Shown: positions 1-7,837 of the stretch, piece after piece
Layout: each line of letters opens with the position of its first letter
Position numbering within the stretch: the first letter of the stretch is position 1
Assembly (NCBI GenBank): GCA_014728125.1
Contig: WJMD01000081.1
Location: 1-35,253, forward strand
Reading direction: 5' to 3'
Source: Candidatus Effluviviaceae Genus V sp.
Lineage (GTDB): Bacteria; Joyebacterota; Joyebacteria; Joyebacterales; Joyebacteraceae
Length of the DNA stretch: 35,253 bases
Notes under the pieces: model-generated
What the model was told of the DNA's origin: nothing
The model's database searches: none
What the model saw: only the letters and a program-made list of their open reading frames with translations
Translations under genes and position numbers: made by a program

Positions 1-399
1 GAGCTCCCGCATGGTGTGGTCGAGGATACCGAGACCGTCCTTGACGGCCTGCGACTCCCCGACGAGCACGACCGGGATGTTCATCGTGATCGGTCTGTTC
101 TCCGAGATCCTCTGGAAGTCGACGTGGAGGACGTCGCGCGACACGGGGTCGCGCTCCATGTCCCTGAGGACCGCTCTCGTCGCCTCCGTGTCGTCGTCCA
201 CGCCGAGCTGGATGATGACGTTGCGGCCGAACGGCGTTGAGAGGGCCGTCCGGAGCTCGCGGACGTCGACCGAGAGCGGGATGTTCTCCTCCTTCTCGCC
301 GTAGAGGACACCGGGGATCTGTCCGTCGTGCCTCAGGCGCTTGGCGGCCTGCTTACCGGTGGTCGTCCGTCGCCGGACGCTGAGCTTCACTGTTGCCAT
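1..399 (-). CDS. rplY: 50S ribosomal protein L25 / Ctc, 3' part cut by window edge
   Basis: The reading frame starts with ATG at 399, preceded by GGAGAG six bases upstream, and runs 133 codons in frame off the left edge with no stop. The protein opens MATVKLSVRRRTTTGKQAAK and continues with IPGVLYGEKEENIPLSV, LRDMERDPVSRDVLHVDFQRI and IPVVLVGES. This is the pattern of the L25/TL5/Ctc family, which binds 5S rRNA in the large ribosomal subunit. The long form (about 200 residues, with a C-terminal beta domain) is likely because the frame passes residue 95 without ending. It lies 85 bases downstream of prs, the same order as prs-ctc in Bacillus. Identity rests on sequence pattern plus synteny; the C-terminus is not visible. 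Confidence 0.88.
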   Translation of the reverse strand, partial: MATVKLSVRRRTTTGKQAAKRLRHDGQIPGVLYGEKEENIPLSVDVRELRTALSTPFGRNVIIQLGVDDDTEATRAVLRDMERDPVSRDVLHVDFQRISENRPITMNIPVVLVGESQAVKDGLGILDHTMREL

Positions 400-484
400 T
401 CCGTCTCTCCGGTTCCCTTCTGATGTGTCATGTTGCCCGGGCCTCACGGCCTTCGTTCAGACGACGGCCCCCATGTCCCGGTAC

Positions 485-1417
485 TCAGACGAAGAGCGAG
501 CTGACAGACCGCTCTCCGTGGATCCTGTCTATCGCCTCTCCCAGGAGCTCCGCGACCGACAGCTCGACGATGGTGTCGTTGGAGTACCCCTTGTGGCTGA
601 TCGTGTTCGTGACGACGATCTCCTCGATCTCCGAGCTCTCGAGTCTCGCGACGGCATCATTGGAGAACAGGGCGTGTGTGGCGCCCGCGGTGATGCGCCT
701 GGCGCCGAGCTTCCGGATGGCCGCCGCGCCCTGCATCATCGAGTTGCCCGTATTGATGATGTCGTCGACCATGATGACGTGCTTGTCCTCGACGTCGCCG
801 ACCACGTTCATGACCTCCGTGGCGTCGGGCCTGGGCCTGCGCTTGTCGACGAACCCGAGCGAGGCCCCGAGCCTCTTGGCGAACGCGCGTCCCATCTTGA
901 TGCTGCCGACGTCGGGCGCCATGATGACGAGATCGCCGGACGCGTGCTTGTCGAAGTACCTCAGAAGGACCGGCGCCGCGTAGATGTGGTCCAGGGGGAT
1001 GTCGAAGAACCCCTGGATCTGCGACGCGTGCAGGTCCATGGTCAGAAGCCGGTTGGCCCCGGCCGTCGTCAGGAGGTTGGCAACGAGCTTCGCGGTGATC
1101 GGCACGCGCGGCCGGTCCTTCCTGTCCTGACGGGCGTAGCCGAAGTACGGGATGACAGCCGTGATCCTCCTCGCCGAGGCCCGCTTGAGCGCATCGATCA
1201 TCACGAGGAGCTCCAGCAGATTCTCCGCCGGCGGATTGGTCGGCTGGATGACGAACGCGTCGACGCCGCGGACGTTCTCCGCGATGCTCACGCGGATCTC
1301 GCCGTCCGAGAAGCGACCGACCAGCGCGTCGCCGAGCTTCAGGTCGAGGTACTCGGCGATCTCGCGAGCCAGCGCGTTGTTCGCGTTCCCGCTGAACAGC
1401 ATGATGTCGTTCGGCAT
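485..1417 (-). CDS. prs: Ribose-phosphate pyrophosphokinase (PRPP synthase)
   Basis: This 310-residue protein makes 5-phosphoribosyl 1-pyrophosphate from ribose 5-phosphate and ATP, the precursor of nucleotides, histidine, tryptophan and NAD. Visible motifs are FSDGEI (36-41), the ATP-loop region YFGYARQDRK (91-100), the catalytic-region His in MDLHASQIQGFF (H130), the flexible-loop DKRRPRP (191-197) and the PRPP-binding loop VIMVDDIINTGNS (214-226). Length is normal for the class I family. The loop reads DDIINTG where many bacterial enzymes have DDMIDTA/G, a mild variation. Neighbours are tRNA-Gln and spoVG upstream and rplY downstream. A PRPP-consuming UbiA-type prenyltransferase gene lies about 1.5 kb upstream. 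Confidence 0.97.
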   Translation of the reverse strand: MPNDIMLFSGNANNALAREIAEYLDLKLGDALVGRFSDGEIRVSIAENVRGVDAFVIQPTNPPAENLLELLVMIDALKRASARRITAVIPYFGYARQDRKDRPRVPITAKLVANLLTTAGANRLLTMDLHASQIQGFFDIPLDHIYAAPVLLRYFDKHASGDLVIMAPDVGSIKMGRAFAKRLGASLGFVDKRRPRPDATEVMNVVGDVEDKHVIMVDDIINTGNSMMQGAAAIRKLGARRITAGATHALFSNDAVARLESSEIEEIVVTNTISHKGYSNDTIVELSVAELLGEAIDRIHGERSVSSLFV

Positions 1418-1488
1418 CGCTCGTCTCCGCGTGTGGGAGTCGTTCTTACCGTGGATCCCTCGAAGCCCCGTCGAACGCCGCTGCCGGC

Positions 1489-1562
1489 TGGCTGGGGCGG
1501 GAGGATTCGAACCTCCGATGCGGGATCCAAAGTCCCGTGTCTTGCCACTTGACGACGCCCCA
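1489..1562 (-). tRNA. tRNA-Gln(UUG)
   Basis: The cloverleaf is read on the minus strand: acceptor TGGGGCG (1562-1556) pairs with CGCCCCA, the anticodon stem is CGGGA/TCCCG around loop CTTTGGA (anticodon TTG), and the T arm is GGAGG-TTCGAAT-CCTCC. The discriminator G is at 1492 and an encoded CCA at 1491-1489. It sits 8 bases after the spoVG stop and 71 bases before prs, so it is probably cut from a spoVG-prs transcript. In Bacillus the spoVG-prs interval holds glmU instead. Confidence 0.96.
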
Positions 1563-1570
1563 GTCCCGAA

Positions 1571-1888
1571 CTAGTCGGACCAGTCGTCGGCGTGTACCAG
1601 CTCCGCGTCGGAAATCGCCTGCCCTGATGAGACAAGATCAAGCTGCCGCTGGTACTCGCCGAGCACGGCCTCCTCGATCATCTCCCGCGTCTCGTTGTTG
1701 ATAGGGTGCGCGATGTCCCTGAACTCCCCGTCCTTCCGCCGTCTGCTGGGCATCGCGACGAAGAGCCCGGAGTTTCCCTGGATCACCTTGAGACCACGCA
1801 CGACGAACGCGTTGTCGAAGGTGATGCTGACGAAGGCCTTCAAACGGTCCTCGTCACGCAGCGTCAGCCTGACCTCAGTGATCTCCAT
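1571..1888 (-). CDS. spoVG: SpoVG family RNA/DNA-binding regulator
   Basis: The product (105 residues from this start) matches SpoVG closely: [10 protein letters not shown] at the N-terminus, the core [19 protein letters not shown] and [13 protein letters not shown]. SpoVG is a small nucleic-acid-binding regulator, named from Bacillus sporulation but present in many non-sporulating bacteria. Two starts are possible: GTG at 1897, with GAGGGC close upstream, and ATG at 1888, which gives the family's usual N-terminus; I prefer 1888. It lies between ispE (stop at 1976) and tRNA-Gln. The ispE-spoVG-prs-rplY order resembles Bacillus. Its presence here is not evidence of sporulation. Confidence 0.93.
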   Translation of the reverse strand: MEITEVRLTLRDEDRLKAFVSITFDNAFVVRGLKVIQGNSGLFVAMPSRRRKDGEFRDIAHPINNETREMIEEAVLGEYQRQLDLVSSGQAISDAELVHADDWSD

Positions 1889-1975
1889 GCATTTCACCGC
1901 CCTCAGCCTGGAACAAGGGACTAGACCGACCGGGCGCTGCTGCGTGAACCGCGCTTCCTCTCGTGCGCGATTCGT

Positions 1976-2863
1976 CTATTGTGTCGAGATTCTGTACCCG
2001 ACGTCGATCGGTTCTGCGACGTATACGGTGTGTCCGCGTCCCCGAAGTCGCGACGCGGCTGACTTCGCGCTCTCCTCCTTCTCGAAGATACCGAACACCG
2101 TCGGTCCGCTTCCGGACATGGCGGCGCCGGCGGCGCCGGACGCGAGAAGCTGCTGCTTGAGCGAACTCACGCTCGGACACAATGATACGACTCCAGGCTC
2201 GAGATCGTTCCTGAGCGCTCCCGCGAGCGCCGGAAGATCCCGTTCCCGGATACCTGAACAAATGAGTCTAATGAACCCCTCATCATCTGTCAACCCGATT
2301 CTGGCTCGAGCGTAGGCGTCGCCCGCGCGGATGGCCCTTGCCGGCGTCGCCAGAACGAACCAGACGCCCGTCAGAGCCGGAAGGGGTTCGAGCAGTTCGC
2401 CGCGTCCCCCGCCCCGCATGGTCCCGCCGCTCAGGAAGAACGGCACGTCGGAGCCGACGTCCAGTGCGGCCTTCCCCAGCGTCTCCTGCCCGAGCGAGAG
2501 GCCGTGGAGCGCGACCACCCCGACGAGCGCCGCCGCGGCGTCCGAGCTGCCTCCGCCCAGGCCCGCCGCGACCGGGATGCGTTTCGTCAGCTCGGTTCTG
2601 ACCGGCGCGAAGGCGGTCTGCGCCCGGAGACGCGCGAGGGCCCTGAGGATGAGGTTGTCTGCACCCGTGGGCACCGGCGCGCCGCGAACAACGAGCTCGT
2701 CTGAGTCGCCGGAAGCCGCTGACAACCGGAGGGTGTCCGAGAGCGAGATCGACTGGAAGATGGTCGCGATCTCGTGATAGCCGTCGTCACGCTCCCGGCC
2801 CACGGCGAGCCCCAGGTTGAGCTTCGCATACGCTTCGACGGTGAGCGCACCGTCAGGCTGCAT
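1976..2863 (-). CDS. ispE: 4-diphosphocytidyl-2-C-methyl-D-erythritol kinase
   Basis: IspE is the GHMP-family kinase that phosphorylates CDP-methylerythritol in the MEP route to isoprenoid precursors. The 295-residue product has AYAKLNLGLAVG (11-22), the glycine-rich ATP loop PVAAGLGGGSSDAAAA (97-112) and the C-terminal GAAGAAMSGSGPTVFGIF motif. Start: ATG at 2863, with GGCGGTG about seven bases upstream, 14 bases after the UbiA stop at 2878. The frame stays open far upstream, but that part is out-of-frame reading of the UbiA gene and not a fusion. It is probably cotranscribed with the prenyltransferase. The MEP product feeds polyprenyl phosphate, a substrate of that neighbour, and GGPP used by the GGGP synthase at 7073. 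Confidence 0.95.
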   Translation of the reverse strand: MQPDGALTVEAYAKLNLGLAVGRERDDGYHEIATIFQSISLSDTLRLSAASGDSDELVVRGAPVPTGADNLILRALARLRAQTAFAPVRTELTKRIPVAAGLGGGSSDAAAALVGVVALHGLSLGQETLGKAALDVGSDVPFFLSGGTMRGGGRGELLEPLPALTGVWFVLATPARAIRAGDAYARARIGLTDDEGFIRLICSGIRERDLPALAGALRNDLEPGVVSLCPSVSSLKQQLLASGAAGAAMSGSGPTVFGIFEKEESAKSAASRLRGRGHTVYVAEPIDVGYRISTQ

Positions 2864-2877
2864 CGTCGTCACCGCCG

Positions 2878-3765
2878 TTATCTCGGGTAGATCACGAGGA
2901 TCACCGCGGCGATCCAGAGCGCGATGTTGATGGCCAGTGGCGCGTCGCCGACCAGCGAACGGGCCGGCTGTCCCCCCTTGTCCCGCGCGTACATGAGGTA
3001 GAGATACCGGAGCACCCCGTAGACGACGAACGGCACGGTGTAGACGAGGCGGGCGCTGCCGACCTTGGCCACGGTACCCGGCCAGATCGTGTAGATGGCG
3101 TACGAGACGACGGTCGATGCGGTGACAACGCCCACGAGCTCGTCGATGAGTGGCTGCGGATAGTCCGCGAGCACGCTGCGGTGCCGTGCGGCCCCCTCGC
3201 CCAGGATCAGCACCTCGTGGCGGCGTTTCGCCAGACCGAGGAAGAGCGCCAGGAAAAACGTGCAGACGAGGAGCCACGGGCTGAGTTCGATCCCCGGCCT
3301 CTGTCCGGCAAGTACCTCGACGCTGCCGACGGCCCGGAGGACGAAGCCGATCGCGATCGCCATCACGTCGAGCACGACCATGTGACGGAGGGCCAGGCTG
3401 TAGAGGACGTTCAGTCCGAGATACCCGACCGCGACGTGTCCAAAGGCTGGATGGATCCGATAGGCCACTGCGAGCCCGCCGGCCGAAGCGACGACGGCCG
3501 CCGTCGCGGCGACCGCGAGCGGCAACCTGCCCGAGGCGAGCGGCCTCGTCCGCTTGACCGGATGCTCCCGGTCGGACGCGATGTCGGTGATGTCGTTCAG
3601 GATGTAGGTCGCGCCCGAGAGCAGACAGAACACCAGGAACCCGGCCGTCGCCAGGCCGAGCAGAACGGGTTCGTCGAGCGCGCCGGCGAAGATGAGCCCG
3701 GCGAAGAGAACGAGGTTCTTCGTCCACTGCCCCGGCCTCATCGTCTTCAGGAGCGGTACGACCAT
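2878..3765 (-). CDS. UbiA-family prenyltransferase, decaprenyl-phosphate phosphoribosyltransferase-like
   Basis: This integral membrane protein (295 residues from ATG 3765) has about eight or nine hydrophobic segments. It carries the UbiA Asp motif NDITDIASDREHP followed by KRTRPLASG, and a second motif LAKRRHEV. That pair fits the DPPR synthase branch (like mycobacterial Rv3806c) better than quinone or ether-lipid prenyltransferases. Such enzymes transfer phosphoribose from PRPP to polyprenyl phosphate, making a lipid-linked pentose donor for cell-envelope glycans. ATG 3765 has AAGGAG eight bases upstream. An open frame extends to 3906, but its extra residues are low-complexity and unlike the family. 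Nearby prs would supply PRPP and ispE isoprenoid. The exact lipid and sugar product are unproven, and no DprE1/DprE2-like epimerase is in the window. Confidence 0.85.
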   Translation of the reverse strand: MVVPLLKTMRPGQWTKNLVLFAGLIFAGALDEPVLLGLATAGFLVFCLLSGATYILNDITDIASDREHPVKRTRPLASGRLPLAVAATAAVVASAGGLAVAYRIHPAFGHVAVGYLGLNVLYSLALRHMVVLDVMAIAIGFVLRAVGSVEVLAGQRPGIELSPWLLVCTFFLALFLGLAKRRHEVLILGEGAARHRSVLADYPQPLIDELVGVVTASTVVSYAIYTIWPGTVAKVGSARLVYTVPFVVYGVLRYLYLMYARDKGGQPARSLVGDAPLAINIALWIAAVILVIYPR

Positions 3766-3859
3766 CACGTCTTCTCCTTGGGCCACATCGTCCTCGAGAG
3801 CGATACGAGCACCACCGGCCGCCCTCCGGCTCCATCGTTGTCGGGGGGCGACGGGGGGA

Positions 3860-4516
3860 TTACCGGTTCCCCTCGGGTCTGAGTTCCGCGTGCTGCGCAA
3901 GGACATCCCGGATCTTGGTGACGATCAGGTCGACGGCCACCACGTTCAGGCCGCCCTCCGGGATGACGACGTCCGCGTAGCGCTTGCTGGGCTCTACGAA
4001 CTGGAGATGCATCGGCCGCACGGTCATCAGATACTGCTCGATGACCTGCTCGACCGTCCGTCCCCGCTCGACGATGTCGCGCTTGAGGCGTCGGATGAAG
4101 CGCTCGTCGGCGTCGGTGTCGACGAAGAGCTTGATGTCCATGAGATCCCTCAGCTCCGGATCGCCGAGCACGAGGATCCCCTCCAGAAGGATGATGCTGG
4201 CGGGCCTGACCGTTGCCGTGTCGCCGCGGCGCGTGTGCGTCTCGTAGTCGTAGATGGGACGCTGGATCGTTCTGCCGGATCTGAGATCGGCGAGCTGCCG
4301 TCTGAGGAGCTCGTTGTCGAAGGCGTCGGGATGGTCGTAGTTGATCATGTCCCGCTCCGCGCGGGGCAGCTCAGCGCGGTCGAGGTAGTAGGAGTCGTGG
4401 TGGATGATGACGACGCTCTCCTCCGGGAGATGGCCCCGCACGCTCTTCGCGACCGTCGTCTTGCCCGAACCGGTTCCTCCTCCGATGCCGATGATGACCG
4501 GGCTCAGGGGACTCAT
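3860..4516 (-). CDS. udk: Uridine kinase
   Basis: The 218-residue P-loop kinase phosphorylates uridine and cytidine in pyrimidine salvage. Walker A is [12 protein letters not shown] (10-21). Other family motifs are the HHDSYY segment (39-44), NYDHPDAFD (59-67), [12 protein letters not shown] and LLEGILVL. Length matches bacterial Udk (about 210). Start: ATG at 4516 overlaps the gmhA stop (ATGA), with GGAGGGAGC upstream, so translation is probably coupled. A 94-base gap follows before the UbiA gene. Confidence 0.94.
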   Translation of the reverse strand: MSPLSPVIIGIGGGTGSGKTTVAKSVRGHLPEESVVIIHHDSYYLDRAELPRAERDMINYDHPDAFDNELLRRQLADLRSGRTIQRPIYDYETHTRRGDTATVRPASIILLEGILVLGDPELRDLMDIKLFVDTDADERFIRRLKRDIVERGRTVEQVIEQYLMTVRPMHLQFVEPSKRYADVVIPEGGLNVVAVDLIVTKIRDVLAQHAELRPEGNR

Positions 4517-5100
4517 GCTCCCTCCGCCGGATGGAGTTCGTCCTCCACGACCTCACACAGCGCATGGCCGATGGCGATGTGGAGTTCCTGCACGCGCTGC
4601 GTCCGTGTCGCGGGCGCCCTGACGGCGATGTCGGCCGCCTCGGCGACAGGCCCCCCGCGCTCTCCCGTCAGGGCCACCGTGGTCAGCCCGCGGTCGCGTG
4701 CCGCATGGAGCGCCTCGACAACGTTGAGCGACCCGCCGCTCGTCGACAGGCCGATCAACACGTCCCCCGGCCGACCGACCGCCTCCACCTGGCGGGCGAA
4801 GACGCGCTCGTAGCCGTAGTCGTTCGACAGCGCCGTGAGCGTGGACGGGTTGACCGTCAGCGCCTCGGCGGCCATCCCCGGGCGCTCGCGGCCGAGACGT
4901 CCGACGAGCTCGGCCGCGATGTGTTGCGCGTCCGACGCGCTGCCCCCGTTTCCGCAGAGCAGGGCACGGCCTCCGCCGCGGAGCGCCGCGACGACCGCGT
5001 CGGCCGCACGCTGGACGTCAGGGGCCGCCCGGGGCGCGTTCGCCATCGACCGGGCGCACTCCGTCAGGATCGCCTCGATCCGTTCGAGCTCGATGCTCAT
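4513..5100 (-). CDS. gmhA: D-sedoheptulose 7-phosphate isomerase (SIS domain)
   Basis: GmhA makes D-glycero-D-manno-heptose 7-phosphate, the first step to ADP- or GDP-heptose for LPS core or S-layer glycans. The 195-residue product matches the family length. It has the phosphate-sugar loop [21 protein letters not shown], the SIS motif [15 protein letters not shown] and the C-terminal [17 protein letters not shown], which carries the conserved Gln and His. Start: ATG at 5100 with GAGGAA upstream, overlapping the rmlD stop as ATGA. Further upstream frame is read-through of rmlD in the wrong frame. The remaining heptose genes (hldE, gmhB) are not in the window. A generic phosphosugar isomerase is the alternative. 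Confidence 0.9.
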   Translation of the reverse strand: MSIELERIEAILTECARSMANAPRAAPDVQRAADAVVAALRGGGRALLCGNGGSASDAQHIAAELVGRLGRERPGMAAEALTVNPSTLTALSNDYGYERVFARQVEAVGRPGDVLIGLSTSGGSLNVVEALHAARDRGLTTVALTGERGGPVAEAADIAVRAPATRTQRVQELHIAIGHALCEVVEDELHPAEGA

Positions 5101-5951
5101 GTGTTCCTCCATCGGAGGTACTCTACGAGGGCCTTCTTCCAGTGCCGCGGCGTCCACCCCAGGACCTCCTCGAGCCTCTCGAGCGAGAGGACCGAGTAGC
5201 GCGGTCGCGGCGCCGGACGGCCGAAGTCCTCGGTCGCGATCGGCTCGACGGGAACGTCGTCGCGTCCGACGGCGTTGAGAATGGCCGTGGCGAACTCGTA
5301 CCAGGTGCAGGTTCCGCTGTTCGTTGCGTGAACGTACCCCGCGACATCGGTCGCCGCCAGGTCCTTCAGGACGGCCGCGAGGTCGGTCGCGTACGTGGGG
5401 CTCCCGGTCTGGTCGTCCACGATACGGAGCGTGTCTCCCCCGTCGGCGAGTCTGAGAACGGTCTCGACGAAGTTCCTCCCGCCGTGTCCGTAGAGCCAGG
5501 CTGTTCTGACGATGAGCGCGTTCCCGCACGCTGAGAGGACCTCGCGCTCTCCGGCGAGCTTCGACTGCCCGTAGACCGACGACGGGTCGGTCGGAGCGTC
5601 CTCGGCGTACGGCTCCGTGGCCCTGCCGTCGAAGACGTAGTCGGTGCTCACGTGGAGAAGCCTGGCTCCCGCCTCGGCGGCGGCGCGGGCCACGTTCCCC
5701 GCTCCGACGGCGTTCACTCTGAATGCCGTCTCGCGGTCGCTCTCTGCGCCGTCGACGTTCGTGTAGGCCGCGCAGTTGAAGACCACGTCGGGCGCGGTCT
5801 GGAGCATCGCGGCCATGACGGCATCGCCGTCCCCGATATCGAAGTCGTCGAGGTCGACGGCCGTCACCTCGGCGTTTCCTTCGAGCGCCCCCACGAGCGC
5901 CCGTCCCAGCATACCCCTGGCGCCCGTGATCAGCGTGCGGCGTCCCGGCAC
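5097..5951 (-). CDS. rfbD: dTDP-4-dehydrorhamnose reductase
   Basis: This is the last enzyme of dTDP-L-rhamnose synthesis, an NAD(P)H-dependent short-chain reductase. The 284-residue product shows the Rossmann loop TLITGARGMLGRAL, NCAAYTNVDGAE, STDYVFDG, the catalytic YGQSK (Tyr and Lys) and RTAWLYG; all are typical of RmlD. Start: GTG at 5951 with TAGGAGG four bases upstream, eight bases after the rmlA stop. The open frame upstream of this has no family similarity. It forms a unit with the RmlA-like nucleotidyltransferase and gmhA. RmlB and RmlC are not present here, so the pathway must be completed elsewhere. Confidence 0.92.
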   Translation of the reverse strand: MPGRRTLITGARGMLGRALVGALEGNAEVTAVDLDDFDIGDGDAVMAAMLQTAPDVVFNCAAYTNVDGAESDRETAFRVNAVGAGNVARAAAEAGARLLHVSTDYVFDGRATEPYAEDAPTDPSSVYGQSKLAGEREVLSACGNALIVRTAWLYGHGGRNFVETVLRLADGGDTLRIVDDQTGSPTYATDLAAVLKDLAATDVAGYVHATNSGTCTWYEFATAILNAVGRDDVPVEPIATEDFGRPAPRPRYSVLSLERLEEVLGWTPRHWKKALVEYLRWRNT

Positions 5952-5959
5952 GTTCCCTC

Positions 5960-7021
5960 CTACGGCACTTCGATCCTGCTGGAGTCGCCCACCATGAAAC
6001 GATAGGTCTTCGGCATCGTCGAGCACTGCTCGATGGCCACGTCCTTGCCGATGAGGCTGCGCTCCATGCGCTGTCCGAGATTGACGATCCGTGAGTTCTC
6101 GAGCACGATCGAGTGCTCGATCTCAGAGCTCTGGATGGAGACGTCGTGGTAGATCGACGTGAAGGGCCCGATATACGAGCTCTCGATACGGGTCCTCGCT
6201 CCGATGACGAGCGGTCCGCGGAGGACGCTGCCGACGATCTCGGCGCCCTCTTCGACGACGACGTTGCCGTCGATCCGTGAGTCCCCGTCGACAGAACCCC
6301 TGACGTCACGCTCGAGCGTCTCGAGGATCATCCGGTTCGCCTCGAGAATGTCCTCGAGCTTGCCGGTGTCCTTCCACCACCCGGTCACCTCGTGCGCGCG
6401 CACGTCGCTTCCGTCGTCGATGAGGTACTGGATGGCGTCGGTGATCTCGAGTTCGTTCCTCCACGAGGGGGTGATCGAGTTGACCGCCTCGAAGACCGAC
6501 GCGTCGAACATGTAGACGCCGACGAGCGCCAGGTCCGATCGGGGCTGCTTGGGTTTCTCCTCGAGCCTGGTGACGCGGCCGCTCTCGAGCTCGGCCACGC
6601 CGAACTCCGAGGGGTTCGGCACGCGTGCCAGGAGGATCTGCGCGTTCGGCCTGTTGGTACGAAATTCCTCGACGAAGTCCGTGATACCGCCGCGGATCAG
6701 GTTGTCCCCGAGATACATGACGAACGGTTCCTCGCCGATGTACGACTCCGAGATCTTGACGGCATGCGCCAGACCGAGGGGGGCGTCCTGCCGGATGTAG
6801 GTCACGCGAAGCCCGAGGGCGTCGCCGTCCCCGACGGCCTCCTCGATCTCCCTGTGAGTGTCGCCGACAACGATCCCGACGTCCTCGACACCCGCGGCCC
6901 GGATCGACTCGAGTCCGTAGAAGAGGATCGGCTTGTTCGCGATCGGCACGAGCTGCTTCGCGCTCGTGTGCGTGATCGGTCGGAGGCGGGTGCCCTTGCC
7001 TCCTGAGAGCACGAGTGCCTT
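5960..7021 (-). CDS. rfbA: Glucose-1-phosphate thymidylyltransferase, long (RmlA/StrD-like) form
   Basis: The protein makes dTDP-glucose. It has the nucleotidyltransferase signature LSGGKGTRLRPIT, SAKQLVPIANKPILFY, the metal-site YLGDN, FGVAELESG, EEKPKQPRSDLALVGVYMFD and WWKDTGK, then a left-handed beta-helix C-terminus with isoleucine-patch-like repeats (about 240-345). That architecture is the long RmlA type. The start is odd: the first standard codon is GTG at 7012, which gives V-LSGGKG and lacks the first beta strand. Three codons upstream, at 7021, an ATC would restore the usual N-terminus (I)KALVLSGG, and an in-frame stop lies two codons before that. I annotate from 7021, treating ATC as a possible rare start; 7012 is the conservative option. 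Confidence 0.85.
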   Translation of the reverse strand, partial: KALVLSGGKGTRLRPITHTSAKQLVPIANKPILFYGLESIRAAGVEDVGIVVGDTHREIEEAVGDGDALGLRVTYIRQDAPLGLAHAVKISESYIGEEPFVMYLGDNLIRGGITDFVEEFRTNRPNAQILLARVPNPSEFGVAELESGRVTRLEEKPKQPRSDLALVGVYMFDASVFEAVNSITPSWRNELEITDAIQYLIDDGSDVRAHEVTGWWKDTGKLEDILEANRMILETLERDVRGSVDGDSRIDGNVVVEEGAEIVGSVLRGPLVIGARTRIESSYIGPFTSIYHDVSIQSSEIEHSIVLENSRIVNLGQRMERSLIGKDVAIEQCSTMPKTYRFMVGDSSRIEVP

Positions 7022-7072
7022 GATGTCGGATCACCGCCTTTCCTGTTGCGCGGCCCGGGCCGACGCGCAGTG

Positions 7073-7837
7073 TCAGCCGCCGTGGACCGCGTCCGCGATC
7101 TCCCGCATGAGCTCGTCCGAAGCGCCCTTCTCCACGACGTCTCCCGTCACGACGAAGCGGGCGCCCGCCCCGATCGCGGCCGACGCGGCCTCGGGGGTCC
7201 GTATGCCCCCGCCCGCGACGATCGGGAGGTCGGTGTTCTCAGCGACCGCGCCGATGAGCTCCGGTGGAACGGGCTTCGACGCCCCGCTCCCGGCGTCGAA
7301 GAAGATCAGCTCGAATCCCAGATACTGGGCCGCGAGCGCGTGGGCCACGGCGATCCCGGTCTTCTCTCTGGGCAGCGGGCGCGTCGCGCTCATGAACTCG
7401 ACCGACGTGACCGAGCCGCCGTCGACCAGCAGGTATGCCGTCGCGATCGTCTCGAGGCCGGTCTCCCGGATCAGGGGGGCCGCGACGACATGCTCGCCGA
7501 TGAGAAACTGCGGGTTCCGGCCGCTGAGGAGCGAGAGGAAGAGGATCGCATCGGCCTCCGGGGTGACGAACGAGACATTCCCCGGGAACAGGATGACGGG
7601 ACGTCCGGTCTCCTGCTTCACGAGCCGCGCCGTCTCGGACGTTCTGTCGTGGACGGCCAGGCTGCCGCCGACGAAGAACGCATCGCAGCCCGCGTCGGCG
7701 GCTCGCCCGGCGAGCGTCGCGTTCTCGGCCGCGGAGAACCGGTCGGGGTCGAGGAGCACGACGTAGCAGCCTCCGCGTTCCCCGGCCGTTGCAAGAAGCC
7801 TGTCAAGCACGACTCCGCGTGCGGTACGGTCGCTCAC
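7073..7837 (-). CDS. Geranylgeranylglyceryl phosphate synthase family protein (GGGPS/PcrB-like)
   Basis: This TIM-barrel prenyltransferase family joins a polyprenyl diphosphate to sn-glycerol 1-phosphate, the first step of archaeal-type ether lipids. The 254-residue product shows YVVLLDPDRF, ADAILFLSLLSGRNPQFLIG, FFDAGSGASKPV and the phosphate loop LPIVAGGGIRTPE. The length and the SGRNPQFLIG motif fit the group II enzymes of Bacteroidetes-like bacteria and some archaea better than the shorter Bacillus PcrB. Start: GTG at 7837 overlaps the alaS stop (GTGA), with GGGGAGG upstream. Prenyl chain length and in vivo product cannot be read from the sequence. Confidence 0.9.
   Translation of the reverse strand: MSDRTARGVVLDRLLATAGERGGCYVVLLDPDRFSAAENATLAGRAADAGCDAFFVGGSLAVHDRTSETARLVKQETGRPVILFPGNVSFVTPEADAILFLSLLSGRNPQFLIGEHVVAAPLIRETGLETIATAYLLVDGGSVTSVEFMSATRPLPREKTGIAVAHALAAQYLGFELIFFDAGSGASKPVPPELIGAVAENTDLPIVAGGGIRTPEAASAAIGAGARFVVTGDVVEKGASDELMREIADAVHGG

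Noticed and set aside
341-1552. A 403-codon plus-strand frame across prs
   Set aside because: Antisense shadow of prs and tRNA-Gln with no recognisable domain.
1571-1888. spoVG as a sign of sporulation
   Set aside because: SpoVG occurs in many non-sporulating bacteria, and no sporulation gene is in the window.
1898-1975. Weak promoter-like TTCACG-17-TCTAGT before spoVG
   Set aside because: Only four of six matches in each box, and no other support.
2878-3765. UbiA protein as digeranylgeranylglyceryl phosphate synthase acting after the GGGPS
   Set aside because: Its KRTRPLASG and KRRHEV motifs fit the DPPR synthase branch better, and it is not adjacent to the GGGPS gene.
1976-3835. Apparent fusion of a 320-residue extension to IspE
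   Set aside because: The extension reads the UbiA gene out of frame; IspE has a good start at 2863.
4513-6309. Apparent long protein ending in GmhA
   Set aside because: The upstream part is out-of-frame reading of rmlD and rmlA; GmhA starts at 5100 with a ribosome site.
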